Shown here piece by piece: positions 26,481-37,830 of a DNA stretch of 64,000 bases. The notes beneath the pieces were generated by a model. The model ran no database searches. It was given only the letters and a program-made list of their open reading frames with translations, and had not been told where the DNA came from. Numbering within the stretch: position 1 is the stretch's first letter; every line of letters starts with the position of its first letter. The stretch is from Dermanyssus gallinae. Taxonomy: Eukaryota > Arthropoda > Arachnida > Mesostigmata > Dermanyssidae. The translations under genes and the position numbers were made by a program. The stretch spans positions 487,001 to 551,000 of the forward strand of contig QVRM01005417.1 in assembly GCA_003439945.1 (NCBI GenBank), given 5' to 3'.

Positions 26481-28037
26481 AGTCTCAAAGAAGCAGCCAC
26501 ATTGCGAGTCGCAGCATGGGCCAAGCAGAGCATTTTAACGTATCGTGGGTTGTCTTGCACTATTATGTCGAACTGGAAGAATAAACGATCAAATTGGCTT
26601 ACACTAAGCGAAATGCGCTATCCTAGAAAGGAATTTGTCATTCCTGAAGTCCAAGCAGTCAATTGGCCTTGGATAGAAGAGAACTCCAAATATAACATCA
26701 GGAGTTTCTTATTTTTTCTTGGCTTCGTTAATCAGGTCTAATCCTGTTTTGCGATGCAGAACCATCACTGTAACTGATAACTATTAGTCAGCTGCACCTG
26801 CAACACGGCCTCGGAGCTTATTTACCGAGGAATTGCCCAAGAGTAGAGCCTTCTTCTTAGTCCTCGGTGAAAGCCTAGCCGCATTCGCTTGGCAGTGGGA
26901 GTCGCTTGCATCTCAACCTGAAACTGCGGCTGCTTGCGAACTGTCCTGCATAAGTCAACCAGCTCCCTTTCGAGAATGCTCCTTTGGAACACCATTGCGG
27001 CGAGAACCCGATTAGCCGATCTTCCTAGCACCAAATAAACCCGGGGCAAAATGCCGCCGCCCAGTGGGTCACTGCCACAGCAAGGGGCACATCTGTGCCT
27101 AGCGGTTGGTAGGTACTGCGCGTGAATATATAAGGAGCAGTTGCTGTTCACTGTCCATGCACACAAAAGATCGTGTGCACCTGATGCAATTGATGGTCGG
27201 GGCTTGTCCGGTGGCCTTATCTATAAGACCGTCTTTTGTTGCGTTTGTCATTTAAAGCCCCGTTTACTGCTGCGGCAGTAATTTGATGCGTTCTACTTAT
27301 TTGTCTTTGAAAAACGCCGAGATTTGAACACGCGCGACCGTCCACACGGTAGTTCGCTGCACAATCGCTGTATTAGCGTGGCCGCGGCTTTTTGGCAGGC
27401 AACTCAGCGACTGCTAGCTCTTAAATGAGCTGCAATTAGAAGGTACTGTAGGTGGCGGTAGAAGTGGAATACGGAGTGAAGCTATTCACACACTTGAACA
27501 TTGACCAAAACAACCAGCCATATTATATATTGTACTGTTTTTCTCCATTCGTCCGGTATTTTACTTTGCTTGTTGCTTTTCTTGCTTAATATTTTTTTTA
27601 TGTAAACTCGTCAACTACTTGTGCTATCTAGAAATACCAGTGATTTTGGCTGTCATTCAGCAGATATATAGAAAAAGTGCGTAGCGCGTCTATTGCGGCT
27701 ATGATTCTAGTGAAAGACGTTACTGATATAAAACTAAAAGATAAAAAATGTTTGTATAGTAAGATACTACTTTCACGAAATAGCCTCTTACATTACAATA
27801 TCAGACCTTAACAACATAGCAGAGATGAAATCTTACTTCGTAGAGCACAGACGAGTGCGCACGCAATTATTGTCGAGACTGCAATACCGGATGGATTATT
27901 GCAGTGTTCACGTACTTAACTGCTCGTTTGTCGTAACATCGTCACCGCAGTCAAGTGTTAACAATATTGTTAACCTACAAAATGATATATGAACGATTGT
28001 GCTAGACTACCAATTCATGGTGAATAGACCCGAACTG

Positions 28038-28096
<59 letters not shown>

Positions 28097-28259
28097 GGTT
28101 GGCTTCTAACTATAATCTTGCAAAAGAGTCTCGGCAACACGCTGATATAATCTAAAGAGAAAGAGTCTACCCCTCTAGAGGATTGTCTTTTATGATCAAG
28201 TAGCGTATGAGGCAAGTCCTAACAGGGACGACCGTATAAAAAGACACCAAGCACAACTG

Positions 28260-28301
<42 letters not shown>

Positions 28302-29627
28302 GACGAGCCTAACTTCGGCTTAGCTGTCTCGGGCTGTGATGTTGGACAACAAACACCTTAAGCGAGCCGAGTATATCGTACAAGGACCACCCTGTCCTTC
28401 CTTTACTACTAGTAGTAGTAGTAGTTGTAGTTGACCCACACGATACTGCCTATGAATAACAGCAGTGGGAAATCTGTTTTAGGCGGCGACTCAACCGAAG
28501 AAGCATAGGCCTACGTTGACGAGATGGAAGAATGACTTAATTTCCGGCGCGCAGCTGACAGCGAGCGAATGACGGCACAATCGGCCAGTAATTGAACCCT
28601 AATCCTGGCGACGCTATTTCGTCCAGGCAAGCTTGCCAACGAACTGTTGCCAGGTTGGTCTCGATCTACTATATTTTGCTCTCTGACGATGTTGCGATGG
28701 AGCCTAGTCTAAAAAGATGCCGTTACACCCGGCGAACAATGAGTTTACCTGCGCTGCCAGTGTGGCCTCGTTGTGGGTGGGTAGGACCGTGGCCACATGG
28801 GCAATGTGGATGACAAGTATCAATCAACATGTGTTCATGCAGACGGCTTGCGGCCGATGTGAAAGTCGAATGTCCACCCCACCTTACTATTTCATTCTAT
28901 ATATAATTTATTCATATAACGTTGTTATGTTAACACCTTGGAGTGAACAATTGCCTCCGCGTGAACGTGTGGTCACAGGCTTTCTAACCCGGTGAGTAGC
29001 CCATCTCACTATCATAGCGATTTGATTAACATTTAGTAACTTGTTATGCAGACCCGTCTACAGACTGCTGCACTCGAGTGCCGTGTCCTGCGGCTACGCA
29101 TCAACTGAATCGTGATGTTGCCACTATATTGAAACGTTTTTTTTTTAATAGAAACAGATCGTTTGAATAATCTACACAGTGATGTATTATACATTGTTTA
29201 TCTGCGTCTATGGTGAGTAATTACTTGTGTCACACAAATATTAATTTTAAAAATACGACTGTTGTACTCATAAGCATGATACTTAGCAGTATAAGCACTA
29301 TCCTCGGGGTCGGCGTTACCCCAATAATTGCCAGATTTTAAGAATCTTGGGATAATTTTGGCGTTAAACCCCAAGTCGTCATAGACACTCGTTTGGAAGG
29401 TCGTACGTTGGGGGGGGGGGGGCGTGTAGAAGGATTTCCTAACAAAAAGCATACACGCAGGAGATGCTCGTTTAACCGAACTCGATCGCCACGACTGAGT
29501 GCAGTCGTCTCATGTAGTGTTCTTTCTTCATCAAGGCATTTGGAGATCCACTTCGAACATAGCATGCAAACGTTACCTTCACTGTGAAAGCTCGGCTTTC
29601 AGTTTGAGGGGAGGCTTCCGGGTTTTG

Positions 29628-29661
<34 letters not shown>

Positions 29662-31788
29662 TCCGTCGACCGGACTAAAGAGAAGATGACGTGCTGCTTT
29701 GATATCAGAGTCATGGATTTGATAACGACACCAGCTGTATATATTCCAAGGGCTTATTCCTTGTCTACATCAGAAACCTCTTTTATTCATATTATTGCAT
29801 ACACGTATAGTGTGGATAGATGCTGTACGAAAATAGAAAGCTAGGGCAAGACGTACTAATCTAGGCAGGTATGTCCTAGCATGCTAGATTCTGGATATAT
29901 AAACAGCAGCGCAACGGGAGAAGAGACGCTAAAATGGTGGCTCGATCTAGGTATCACCATCATCGATCGTCGATTTTGAAGAACACCCGAGACGATACAA
30001 TGGATTCCTTACGCAGTTGGCTGTGGCACTAAGTATGCATCGCATAGTATTCGTGCCACTATTCAACTGTGCCCGGCTCCTGTTGCCCTACTGCAAGTGC
30101 TACTACTGCTACGACTGGTATTATGTACAGATGTACGGAAACAACACGAACAATAGAAAAGAAATCCTGGTACTTGTGCTAGCATCGGGATTGAATTACC
30201 TCTCGGACTCGTCGAATAGGCACGAGCAATTCTATATCATCTACGGTGCGTATAATTGACGGTAGATAGGTTATCTGAGACCAAAAAATAAAATATTTCA
30301 TCATCTTCGAAGGCCATGCATGTCTCTAATAGGACAACGCATGTGCCGTCTCTCTCTCTCGCTCTCTCTCGCGCTATCTCTTTCTTTCTCTCGCCCTCTC
30401 CCCTCTCTCTCTCTATACGAGTATACATATATTTATATATACAATGATTGTGCCAGATGAAAAGCTCGAGTCAGATCCATTAGAGGCCACATGACTACTC
30501 TGATCAACATTTATACTTCTGCCGTAAGAGGTGTTTGGCGGATTGCACAGAGTTGACTTTTCCACATACGTACGTACATACATGCGTACATAATATGAAT
30601 ACATACATATGTATGGCAATTGCATGGCTTGACTAAGAGATGGAATAGGGTTCAACACCCCCGGCGTGCTCTGGCGTGCTCGCATGGAGATGTCATCGTA
30701 GTCGTGGCCTATGAAGTGGGCCCGATGCGAGCAGCGTCGTTCATCAGTGCGAACAGACGCCAACCAATTAGTAGTATGTTTCGTAGATCGTCGAGATCAA
30801 AAGTTAATCAATTAGTTCGACGTGGTTTGGTGGTGCTTGCTGCCAGTGTGTTGTTCCGGTCGGTAGCCGAATCGAGGATCTGCCTCCCCTCTCTCTCTCT
30901 CTCTCTCTTTAGGCAGCATTGCAACTTGAGCAGAACACCACCAGTGGGTGTGCTGCTTCGTCAACCGGCACCAATGTTACGTTTAGTAGTAGTAGTAGTA
31001 GCAGAAGTCGGTGGTACGACGCCCATCCAGCACGGCCCCGTTCGCCAGCCGTGGGCAATAGGAAATGGCGCGGCCGCCGCCTCTGCCGTTGGTGGGCGGG
31101 AGAAAGGGGCGCAACGAAAGAAGGACCCTCTTTAAGGGCATCCGCATCGCTGAGCAAAACCTAATAGCCGAATCTAACGGCCTATAGCAAGGTGTACGTA
31201 ACATACGGCTAGCCCGTACTTAAACTAGATAGATAAGAGTCGGGTAGGCAACAAGAACCGCCAACAACTACACCACGACACATGGCGGTGTAGGTGTTGT
31301 TGTCATAGTTGTTGTCATGGTTGATATTGTTGTTATTGTTGTTGTTGCTGGTGTTGTTGTTGTTGTTGTTGTTGTCATCATCGTCATCATCATCATCGCC
31401 ATCATTGCCAGCGCTACTACTGCGTGTTGTTGGTGCGTTAGTTATGTATCATCGCGTGGTTAGTGCCATTCCATTTGCCTGCTGGGCGTTTGTATCTGGC
31501 CCACAAACAATAACTATGCGTCGCACATGTGCGTACATGGGCATACATGATGCAAGTCCAACGCGTGCCCGATGCATACCAGCATATAGGAATCGTAGTA
31601 ATTGTAGTGATAATTATGGGGGTGGGAGGCAAGTGATGGTAATGCACCAATATCTTCCCCAATAATTATCACTACACGTGTTTATTGAAACATCTGTGTT
31701 CTCCGCTTTTTGTCCGATCATAGCGGACTACAGCGGACTTCACTCCGCGGCACTCACCTTATCTAGCTTGGAAACCATGAAAACCAAT
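26481..31788. other. No gene recognised
   Basis: (TA)n at 28044-28094 and 28262-28294, G13 at 29410, (TC)n at 30345-30414 and 30889-30909, GTT repeats at 31310-31375. Around 27300-27375 the minus strand has a faint tRNA-like pattern (GTGTTCAAATCTCGGCG), too weak to call. The 171-codon plus frame at 30620-31135 overlaps simple sequence and is not supported. Confidence 0.55.
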
Positions 31789-31803
31789 GCCAGAAAACCA
31801 GAT

Positions 31804-31989
31804 AAAAATAAATACTTTTGGGGCTGACTCTCAGCCAAGATTTAACGTCCATGGGACTGCTGTTCGCATTGCTTCATAGACGGACCCCCATAAATACAAA
31901 TGTGCAACGGTGGGGCTCGAACCCGCGCACCTATGTGTCTCCTCCGGTCGCGAGGCGCAGACGCATGCCACCACGCCACCGGGCTCGAC
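31804..31989 (-). mobile_element. tRNA-derived SINE (family A), full-length copy 2
   Basis: This 186-bp minus-strand copy has the same head, body and hairpin as the copy at 4863. It has a perfect 15-bp target-site duplication GCCAGAAAACCAGAT at 31789-31803 and 31990-32004. The perfect duplication suggests it is among the younger insertions in the window. The 3' tail reads CCAAAAGTATTTATTTTT. An independent tRNA gene is unlikely, because the tRNA part is followed by the SINE body and the whole unit is bracketed by the duplication. Confidence 0.93.
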
Positions 31990-32174
31990 GCCAGAAAACC
32001 AGATGCCGCGCCTAATATGAACAAAGCGTTACTGCTACTGGCGCCGGGCTTAACCTCGTTGCTTCGTCGAATCCGCTCGGGAGCGAGTTACTGCTGTTGT
32101 TGCCACTCTAACACTTCTACCTACCACAAAAGTTGACCCCCGTGAGGAAGGCTGAGAAGTACCGCCAGAAGTAC

Positions 32175-32213
32175 CCTCCGCGCTGAACTGAGGCCTTAGT
32201 TCAGCGCGGGAGG
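32175..32213. repeat. 39-bp near-perfect palindrome
   Basis: CCTCCGCGCTGAACTGAGG is followed at once by CCTTAGTTCAGCGCGGGAGG. The arms differ by a single bulged base and one mismatch, and the centre is AGGCCT. It could form a cruciform or a strong RNA hairpin. No gene is adjacent. Confidence 0.85.
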
Positions 32214-32562
32214 TTTGTCTTGCTTGTGCTTCTTCTGCTGCAGGGGTTCGCGTTCACCCCTGTGCCGCCTCGATCGCGACTTGTGGACGTTGCTTATTTG
32301 TCGGTCGGTGGTTGCATGAGCTGGTGGTGCCACGAACCCCACTATCATCATTCCATCGCCGATAGACAATGATCATCGCGTGACTCAACCTCACGAAAGT
32401 GATAGCAAGAAAACGCAGTCGTGGGCTGTTCGAGTTGCTCGACGTATTACGGGACATATGTAAACCACCAAATGTTGCAGTTATTCTACCTGTTACTCTC
32501 ACTAGGCCTGCTATTCGCGATCGCTACGGTACTAAATATATATATATATATATATATATGAG

Positions 32563-32634
32563 AAGGCGAGCACTGCCGAGTGTGCAAACGTATTGTAAAT
32601 GACTAATAAATCATCACAATATTTTCTATATATA
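32563..32634 (+). mobile_element. Isolated 3' tail of the R2-like element
   Basis: The segment is nearly identical to 47288-47358: I see two substitutions (CAAACG for CAAGCG and GACTAA for GATTAA). It starts abruptly after a (TA)n run at 32538-32560 and is followed by more TA-rich DNA (32635-32760). This looks like an insertion truncated to the last 72 bases, or a remnant after deletion. No coding sequence is attached. Confidence 0.85.
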
Positions 32635-32658
32635 CATATAAATGTATATTATATATTA

Positions 32659-32700
<42 letters not shown>

Positions 32701-33351
32701 ATATTTTTTAATTACATATATATATATATATTATATTTAAAAAAAAGTATATATATATATATATTTTTTTTTTTAATATATTTAGAGAGAGAGAGAGAGA
32801 GACGGGAAAAGCGGGGAACGGGTCCATGTTGCGACGACGGCATCGCGTTCGGGGGTGTCGGGACATTAGCAGCCCTGAAAAACTACGGCGGCGACGATGA
32901 ATGCTGTGGAACATATTTTAGCCAGGCCGGACGCCCTGCCGGCCGTGTTTCATGTTTCACAATGTGTCGCGCGTGTGTATCGCTGAATATTCTACCCGGT
33001 AGCCGTCCCAGCAGCAGCCGCCACGGCAGTCTTCCTTCGTTCGCACGCACACATCTACTGCCTGTTACGCCCCGGCACGGTCCATCACCTTGCACCCCTA
33101 ACCCCCACCCCCCATTCTGTCCCCTTCTTGCGGCCCTCCGACAACAACAACACCCCAGAGGAGTGGCAGCTTTTTGCTGTAGCTGTTTTACGAGACGGCG
33201 GATAGTGCTAGGTGCCTGTTTCTTTCTGTGACCTTCCTGGCCAGCTGGCCTCGTACCATAAGCCTACCAGGCACCCCCGACAACCGCCACAGGAAGACTA
33301 GCCTGCCTGTTCAGCCAACCAACGTCGGTCAGCCGCATCATCAGCCCATTG

Positions 33352-33410
<59 letters not shown>

Positions 33411-34209
33411 CATATATATATATATATATGCACCTATAATAATGCGTTTTCTCTCTTGGTTGCTAAAAGGTACAAAAAACAATGCCTACAAATTGTACAA
33501 ACATACGCTTTGTGAATTCCTTTACTTTGAACGGCGAAATATATGCGATACTATTTCAGTAACGCTGCCGCGAGAAGCCATAGAGTGGACCATCATTAGC
33601 CGAAAGGCCTAACTACTACAACCTGCAAAGAAACTGTTTTCCTCTACGGTACCGAAAGATACTTTCGTGCTCAGAGAAGTCCAGCCATAAGCACCATTCC
33701 ATGGAATTAAGGCCGACACTTGTTTCTCCGAGTCTCCTCTCCGAATCTGTACTTTTTGACGACGTCCGCTAGGGGTCTGGCCGTGCTTTCTACCATCGTC
33801 GTAGCGAATAAGAGAGTGATGATGAGGCACCGATTGCCAAAGCAATAAAAACAGGCTGTTCATAATTTAAATAATAAAAAAAAAACTTTGGCTAATGATT
33901 TTCTTTCTAGATTAAATTATATAGGTGCAAGTCTTTTTACTTGATAAAAGTCCTATTCCAAGGCAATACGGTTTGATCGTAGCATTTGAGCTAGGGAGGT
34001 CACGTTTAAATCTCTGCACTGGCCTGGGATTTCCCGGTAGTCAATGATACTGATGTTTGACGGCACAACGGAGGATATTTCAAGACCAGTAAACGCGGCA
34101 TCTAAAGGCTACTATTTTAGTGACGCTTATTATTTCGAACATGCGCTGCGGTATTTGGCTTTCCTCGGAGACAATGCGCTCGAGCTAATCTGCAATATAC
34201 TGCAAACAC
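32635..34209. other. No gene recognised
   Basis: TA-rich DNA runs to 32760, followed by (GA)n at 32781-32804, a GC-rich patch at 32800-33340 and a (TA)n tract at 33354. Near 34005-34030 a weak tRNA-like T-arm (TCACGTTTAAATCTCTG) is visible but not callable. Confidence 0.55.
33354..33429. repeat. (TA)n microsatellite, 76 bp
   Basis: This is a nearly pure TA repeat with two CATA interruptions. Comparable tracts elsewhere are 48539-48604 and 61617-61679. Confidence 0.95.
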
Positions 34210-35215
34210 GCTGATGACGTTTCTTGTGAGAACTACACCGTTGTTGCGCCAAGAATCTCACGACTATACAACACAACACCTCCCTCTCTTGCTCTACCCG
34301 GTCCATCCATTTGTGTATCTAGGCATTCCTTTATACACGGAATATTTTGCTCGCACAGAAACGCGCTCTCCACTTGTGCTGACAGCAGGGTGCCCCTATC
34401 CTCTTTGGCATAGAAAAAAACGATGGCGAGGTCTCTAGTTTTTGCATAGCGGGGGTTCCTCAATTTTCCTCATTACATGGCCCACAACATATAGTCACAA
34501 ATATTGTTAGAACTATTCTGCAGCTCGTCACCGCTGGCAGAGAATTTCACTGTGTCGTGCTTAGTCACGACCATTCTCGGTGCCTGCGACGTCGTTGAGC
34601 GGAGCACTATAGCAACTCCTGTATCATCAGGCATACCTATGCCTATCACACGGTACTTCATCGTGTGCTTCATTCGTTGCATCCGTACTTGATTCGGGAG
34701 GGTGGTTCTGCGATACGTGGAAACCTTTCACGCGCACGACTTCGGCGAGACTCAATGCGATGCGATTTTCTCGTGTCCTCCAACAGCACAAGTTGCCCGG
34801 TTGCCGTGCGCCGTCTCTTTGACTATAACAATGTATTTATTTGCCCAGCAATCTGCTGATATTGATACCGGCAAATGCGGCGCTTCACTCTCATCGAATC
34901 TAGGCGGTAGAACTACCGCCGTTTCGTCGACATTTTGCAAGCGTCTTTCCAAAAACCAATACATAAATAAACTAAATATGTAAGTAAGAAAACAAATGTA
35001 TGGGATTTGAGTCTGGTTCGCAAAATGTGCAGTTAGCGACGCTCCCGCATGGGCCACACACCTGAGTGCCTGTCTGAAATCTCTTGTGTACTATCGCTTT
35101 CCAGAAGGGCAAGAAAGATAAACAACTAAGGCTGGCGGCGAACGCTATCAATTCGGACGCCACAAAAAAAACCGGCCACAGCCCGAGTGCTCGAGCTGAA
35201 GTGCCTCTGGGCACT
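34210..35215 (-). other. Unassigned coding-like stretch, possibly decayed retroelement ORF1
   Basis: Several minus-strand frames of 69-101 codons follow one another here. One (34972-35214) contains KRFQTGTQVCGPCGSV and CTFCEPDSNP, loosely like the zinc-knuckle start of a LINE ORF1 (VQVCxxCGxxGHxxxxCPxP). Others read VDETAVVLPPRFDESEAPHL (34752-35057) and MKYRVIGIGMPDDTGVAIVL (34473-34682), with alternating hydrophobic residues as in folded proteins. No family was identified with confidence and no splice pattern links the pieces. Confidence 0.3.
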
Positions 35216-35390
35216 AGACTATCGGCAACTTTTGATTCTTTTTAATTTCTAAAAAAGAAGAAGGATGCTGATAGGCGCAATCAAATTGGCTTTAAAATAT
35301 TCGCTTCAAGAAAACGTGTTGCAAACTCAAACTACACAACACGAACGAATGACAATGCGTTGAACAGAATTGAAAACAAGATGTTATTGA

Positions 35391-35535
35391 TATTCGGTAA
35401 TTTTTTGGGCATGTGGCGGGTAGCAAGCTAGAACACGACCTGTTAGATAAATATGATCATAGGTAGCCTCTTTAAAAATGAAACACCAGGTAACGACGAT
35501 TAAATGAATACTAACTTTCTCTAATCATTAAAAAC

Positions 35536-35579
<44 letters not shown>

Positions 35580-35691
35580 GCGTCGTAACCTGGTGTTTCA
35601 TTTTTAAAGAGGCTACTTCTCATCATATTTATCTAGCAAGTCGTGCTCAAGCTTGCTACCCACCACATGCCCCAAAAATACCGAATATATA
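35391..35691. repeat. Inverted repeat with 108-bp arms around a (TA)n loop
   Basis: The left arm 35391-35498 (TATTCGGTAATTTTTTGGGC ... ACACCAGGTAACGACG) pairs with 35581-35687 in reverse complement. The inner part aligns without gaps for about 88 bases, with mismatches scattered; there is one indel near the outer end. The loop 35499-35580 holds a unique 40-base segment and a 42-base (TA)n run. No coding frame is present. It may be a fold-back or MITE-type element. Confidence 0.88.
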
Positions 35692-35852
35692 TAATACGAG
35701 CGAATCAAAAATCACAGAAATCATATACGAGTATATAGCTATAAATGTCTAGTAGTGATGGACTGCCTACCCTCGAACTGCTTAATTGTTTGACTGACCG
35801 CCCAGCAGCGGAAATGGCGCTAAGTTTAAGTTTTACGCTCTCCTTGGGTCAC

Positions 35853-35917
<65 letters not shown>

Positions 35918-35962
35918 AAAATACTTTTTATTGATTAAAGAAGGTTAGTATTCATTATAAAA
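35499..35962. repeat. Second inverted pair overlapping the first
   Basis: The loop segment 35499-35540 (ATTAAATGAATACTAACTTT ...) has its reverse complement at 35921-35960 (ATTGATTAAAGAAGGTTAGT, ATTCAT). The two are about 380 bases apart and a (TA)n block (35854-35920) abuts the second copy. With the flanking inverted repeat the order is arm A, segment x, (TA)n, A', (TA)n, x', so the structure is not a simple nested palindrome. Confidence 0.75.
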
Positions 35963-36010
35963 ATAATAATCGGTAGTAGGTAATTGTTAACATATGCCAA
36001 AAAATATGTT

Positions 36011-36098
36011 TATGACATAATATGAAAAACCGTACACGGGCAATTGCCTTACGGAAAATCTTAAATAAAAAAAAAAAGATATATATATATATAACAAT
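36011..36098 (+). mobile_element. 3' tail fragment related to SINE family B
   Basis: ATGACATAA, AAAAACCGTACACGGGCA, ATTGCCTTACGGAA and an A-rich run ending AAAAAAGATATATAT match the last 60-70 bases of the element at 62494. The segment CCGTA-cac-GGCAATTGCC-t-TACGG is close to self-complementary and would form a 3' stem-loop. Only the tail is recognisable; the tRNA head is missing. It could come from the SINE or from a LINE that shares this 3' end. Confidence 0.65.
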
Positions 36099-36104
36099 AA
36101 TCCT

Positions 36105-36808
36105 TCGCGTACGCAGTGGCTGCAATAAGCAAGTTAAGATTGATGGGTTTCGCTACGTAGTTGACTACTCTGTAGTTGATTAACGTTACGTTTCTGTACA
36201 TAGCACATCAATACGTACGCATAAAGTTACAACTGTCAGCGTACCAACGCCCTGCATCGTGGCAGTCTTAGAAGATAGCACATAAGTGTGCACCAAGTAA
36301 TTAATTAGGTTTCCAGTTACGTATTAAACCTAGCTTGCGAAACGGCTCATTGTGTACAGAGGGCGGGGAAGGGGGGGGTATCGGCATGATAGCGTAAGAG
36401 GCAACCTTCCCTCGATACACCAATGAGTCTAAGAAAAGTAAGTAGCCACACTTCTGTACGCATTGTAATGTGTCTCTCCATAGGCGCATCGGTGTATTGA
36501 GGAAACGCTTACCTGTTACGCTACACCCAACCTCCGATGGGCTGTCCGCTCTGTACACAATGATTCGTTTCGCAAGCTAGCTTTAATACATAACACTGCA
36601 AACCTGAGTAATTATTAGGTGGGCAAGTATTTGCTACCTTCTAGGGATGCATATACAGAGCGCTGTCGGTACGCCGACGGTGACTACTCTATGTCTGTGT
36701 ATTAGTATATGAACAGAAGCGTAACGTTGATTAACTGCAAAGTTGCCAATGAGTGAGGTTAGAGACTCATCAATCTCAATTTGCATGTTGCAAGCACTGC
36801 GTACACAA
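36105..36808. repeat. Diverged palindrome of about 700 bp (fold-back element)
   Basis: The sequence is an inverted repeat centred near 36456, with arms of about 350 bases and practically no spacer. Matching blocks at symmetrical positions include GTACGCAGTG (36109 with 36795), AGATTGATG, GTTGATTAACGTTACG versus CGTAACGTTGATTAACTGC, TAATTAATTAGGTTT (36298 with 36614), TAGCTTGCGAAACG and ATTGTGTACAGAG. The region 36298-36614 is best conserved and could be a MITE bounded by TA. The arms have diverged, with small indels, so the structure is old. Open frames inside are short and not recognised. Confidence 0.85.
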
Positions 36809-36919
36809 AACTTATCTCTGTTTTATATAATTGGTAGGAGCGGCTTTGTGTACATCTTAACAGTTACCGAAAACCAACACTTATCCTACTGGGTATCAAC
36901 CTTCTAATCCGTCATCTGT

Positions 36920-36950
<31 letters not shown>

Positions 36951-37659
36951 GCAAAATAAGAAGATTGCAAGAGTAAAGATAGCGTTATTTAAGAATGATT
37001 AGCGGAAGCAAGGCGGTGAGATGATATATATATATATATATAACATGTTCCAACAAGGGTGAAGCACTTTCATTTTGCGTCATTTCATCTGTTGTGCGTT
37101 GACAGTAAAACCCTTAACTCGTTTAAACCGGTTCGATTGTAAACAGTTAAGCAACTTTACAAATGGGTAGCTACTCACACAACAACGCATTCTTACTGTA
37201 ATTGAGTAGCATCTTCGGCGATGAGGTCTGTTCTCACCACGATTACCTCGTTAACAAGCTTGAAGTGACGAAAACCCACACGAGTTTGAGGAAAAGAAAT
37301 GCATCTCAAGTGTGTCACTGTTTAGTGCAAATTTTGAGCTGAAGGCATAACTGGGTCATTTTTCCTCGAATGCGCTGCAAAGCACATACGGTTAATGACG
37401 TGCGGCATCGGAGCATGGTGACTTAGTTTGGGTCTTTTAATGCGATGGTGAAGATCTCACTGGCATCTGGTTCTAACATGATAGTATAGTTACTGCTCAT
37501 CACATTGCACAATGTGACATTTTTATTATTTATTATTACATCACCTTTAAAGGAGGACTGTAAAACAATGTGACATTATTGCATGCGGAATTCCCCACTT
37601 GAATCATTTCCCTAATTCCCCGCTCTAGGCGACCAGAATTAGTCCTCTAGAGTGCACGA

Positions 37660-37830
37660 GATAACGCCTTTGGACTTTTTCCTCTGGGGTTTTTCTACGT
37701 CAAAAGTTTATGTCCACAACCACTCAAGAAGACGTCTGACCCAACCACAATTCTGTCAAGCGTATCTGACCATTTTGCTAAAAGAAAGCAAACGTGCCAG
37801 TAAAGATATTTTTTAACTAAACTATATGTT
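37660..37830 (+). pseudogene. Tc1/mariner-type transposase, C-terminal scrap
   Basis: One frame reads ITPLDFFLWGFSTSKVYVHN, matching the DLTPLDFFLWGxxKxxVY block that follows the catalytic acidic residue region in many arthropod Tc1/mariner-type transposases. It continues in frame with HSRRRLTQPQFCQAYLTIL to about 37800. The upstream bases only faintly resemble PPRSPD. No longer frame or terminal repeats are visible. It is a degraded fragment with no function implied. Confidence 0.7.

Noticed and set aside
27295..27380. tRNA-like segment on the minus strand
   Set aside because: Only a weak B-box resemblance (GTGTTCAAATC); no cloverleaf could be closed.
30620..31135. 171-codon plus frame
   Set aside because: It overlaps a (TC)n run and GTA repeats, with competing minus frames; no motif.
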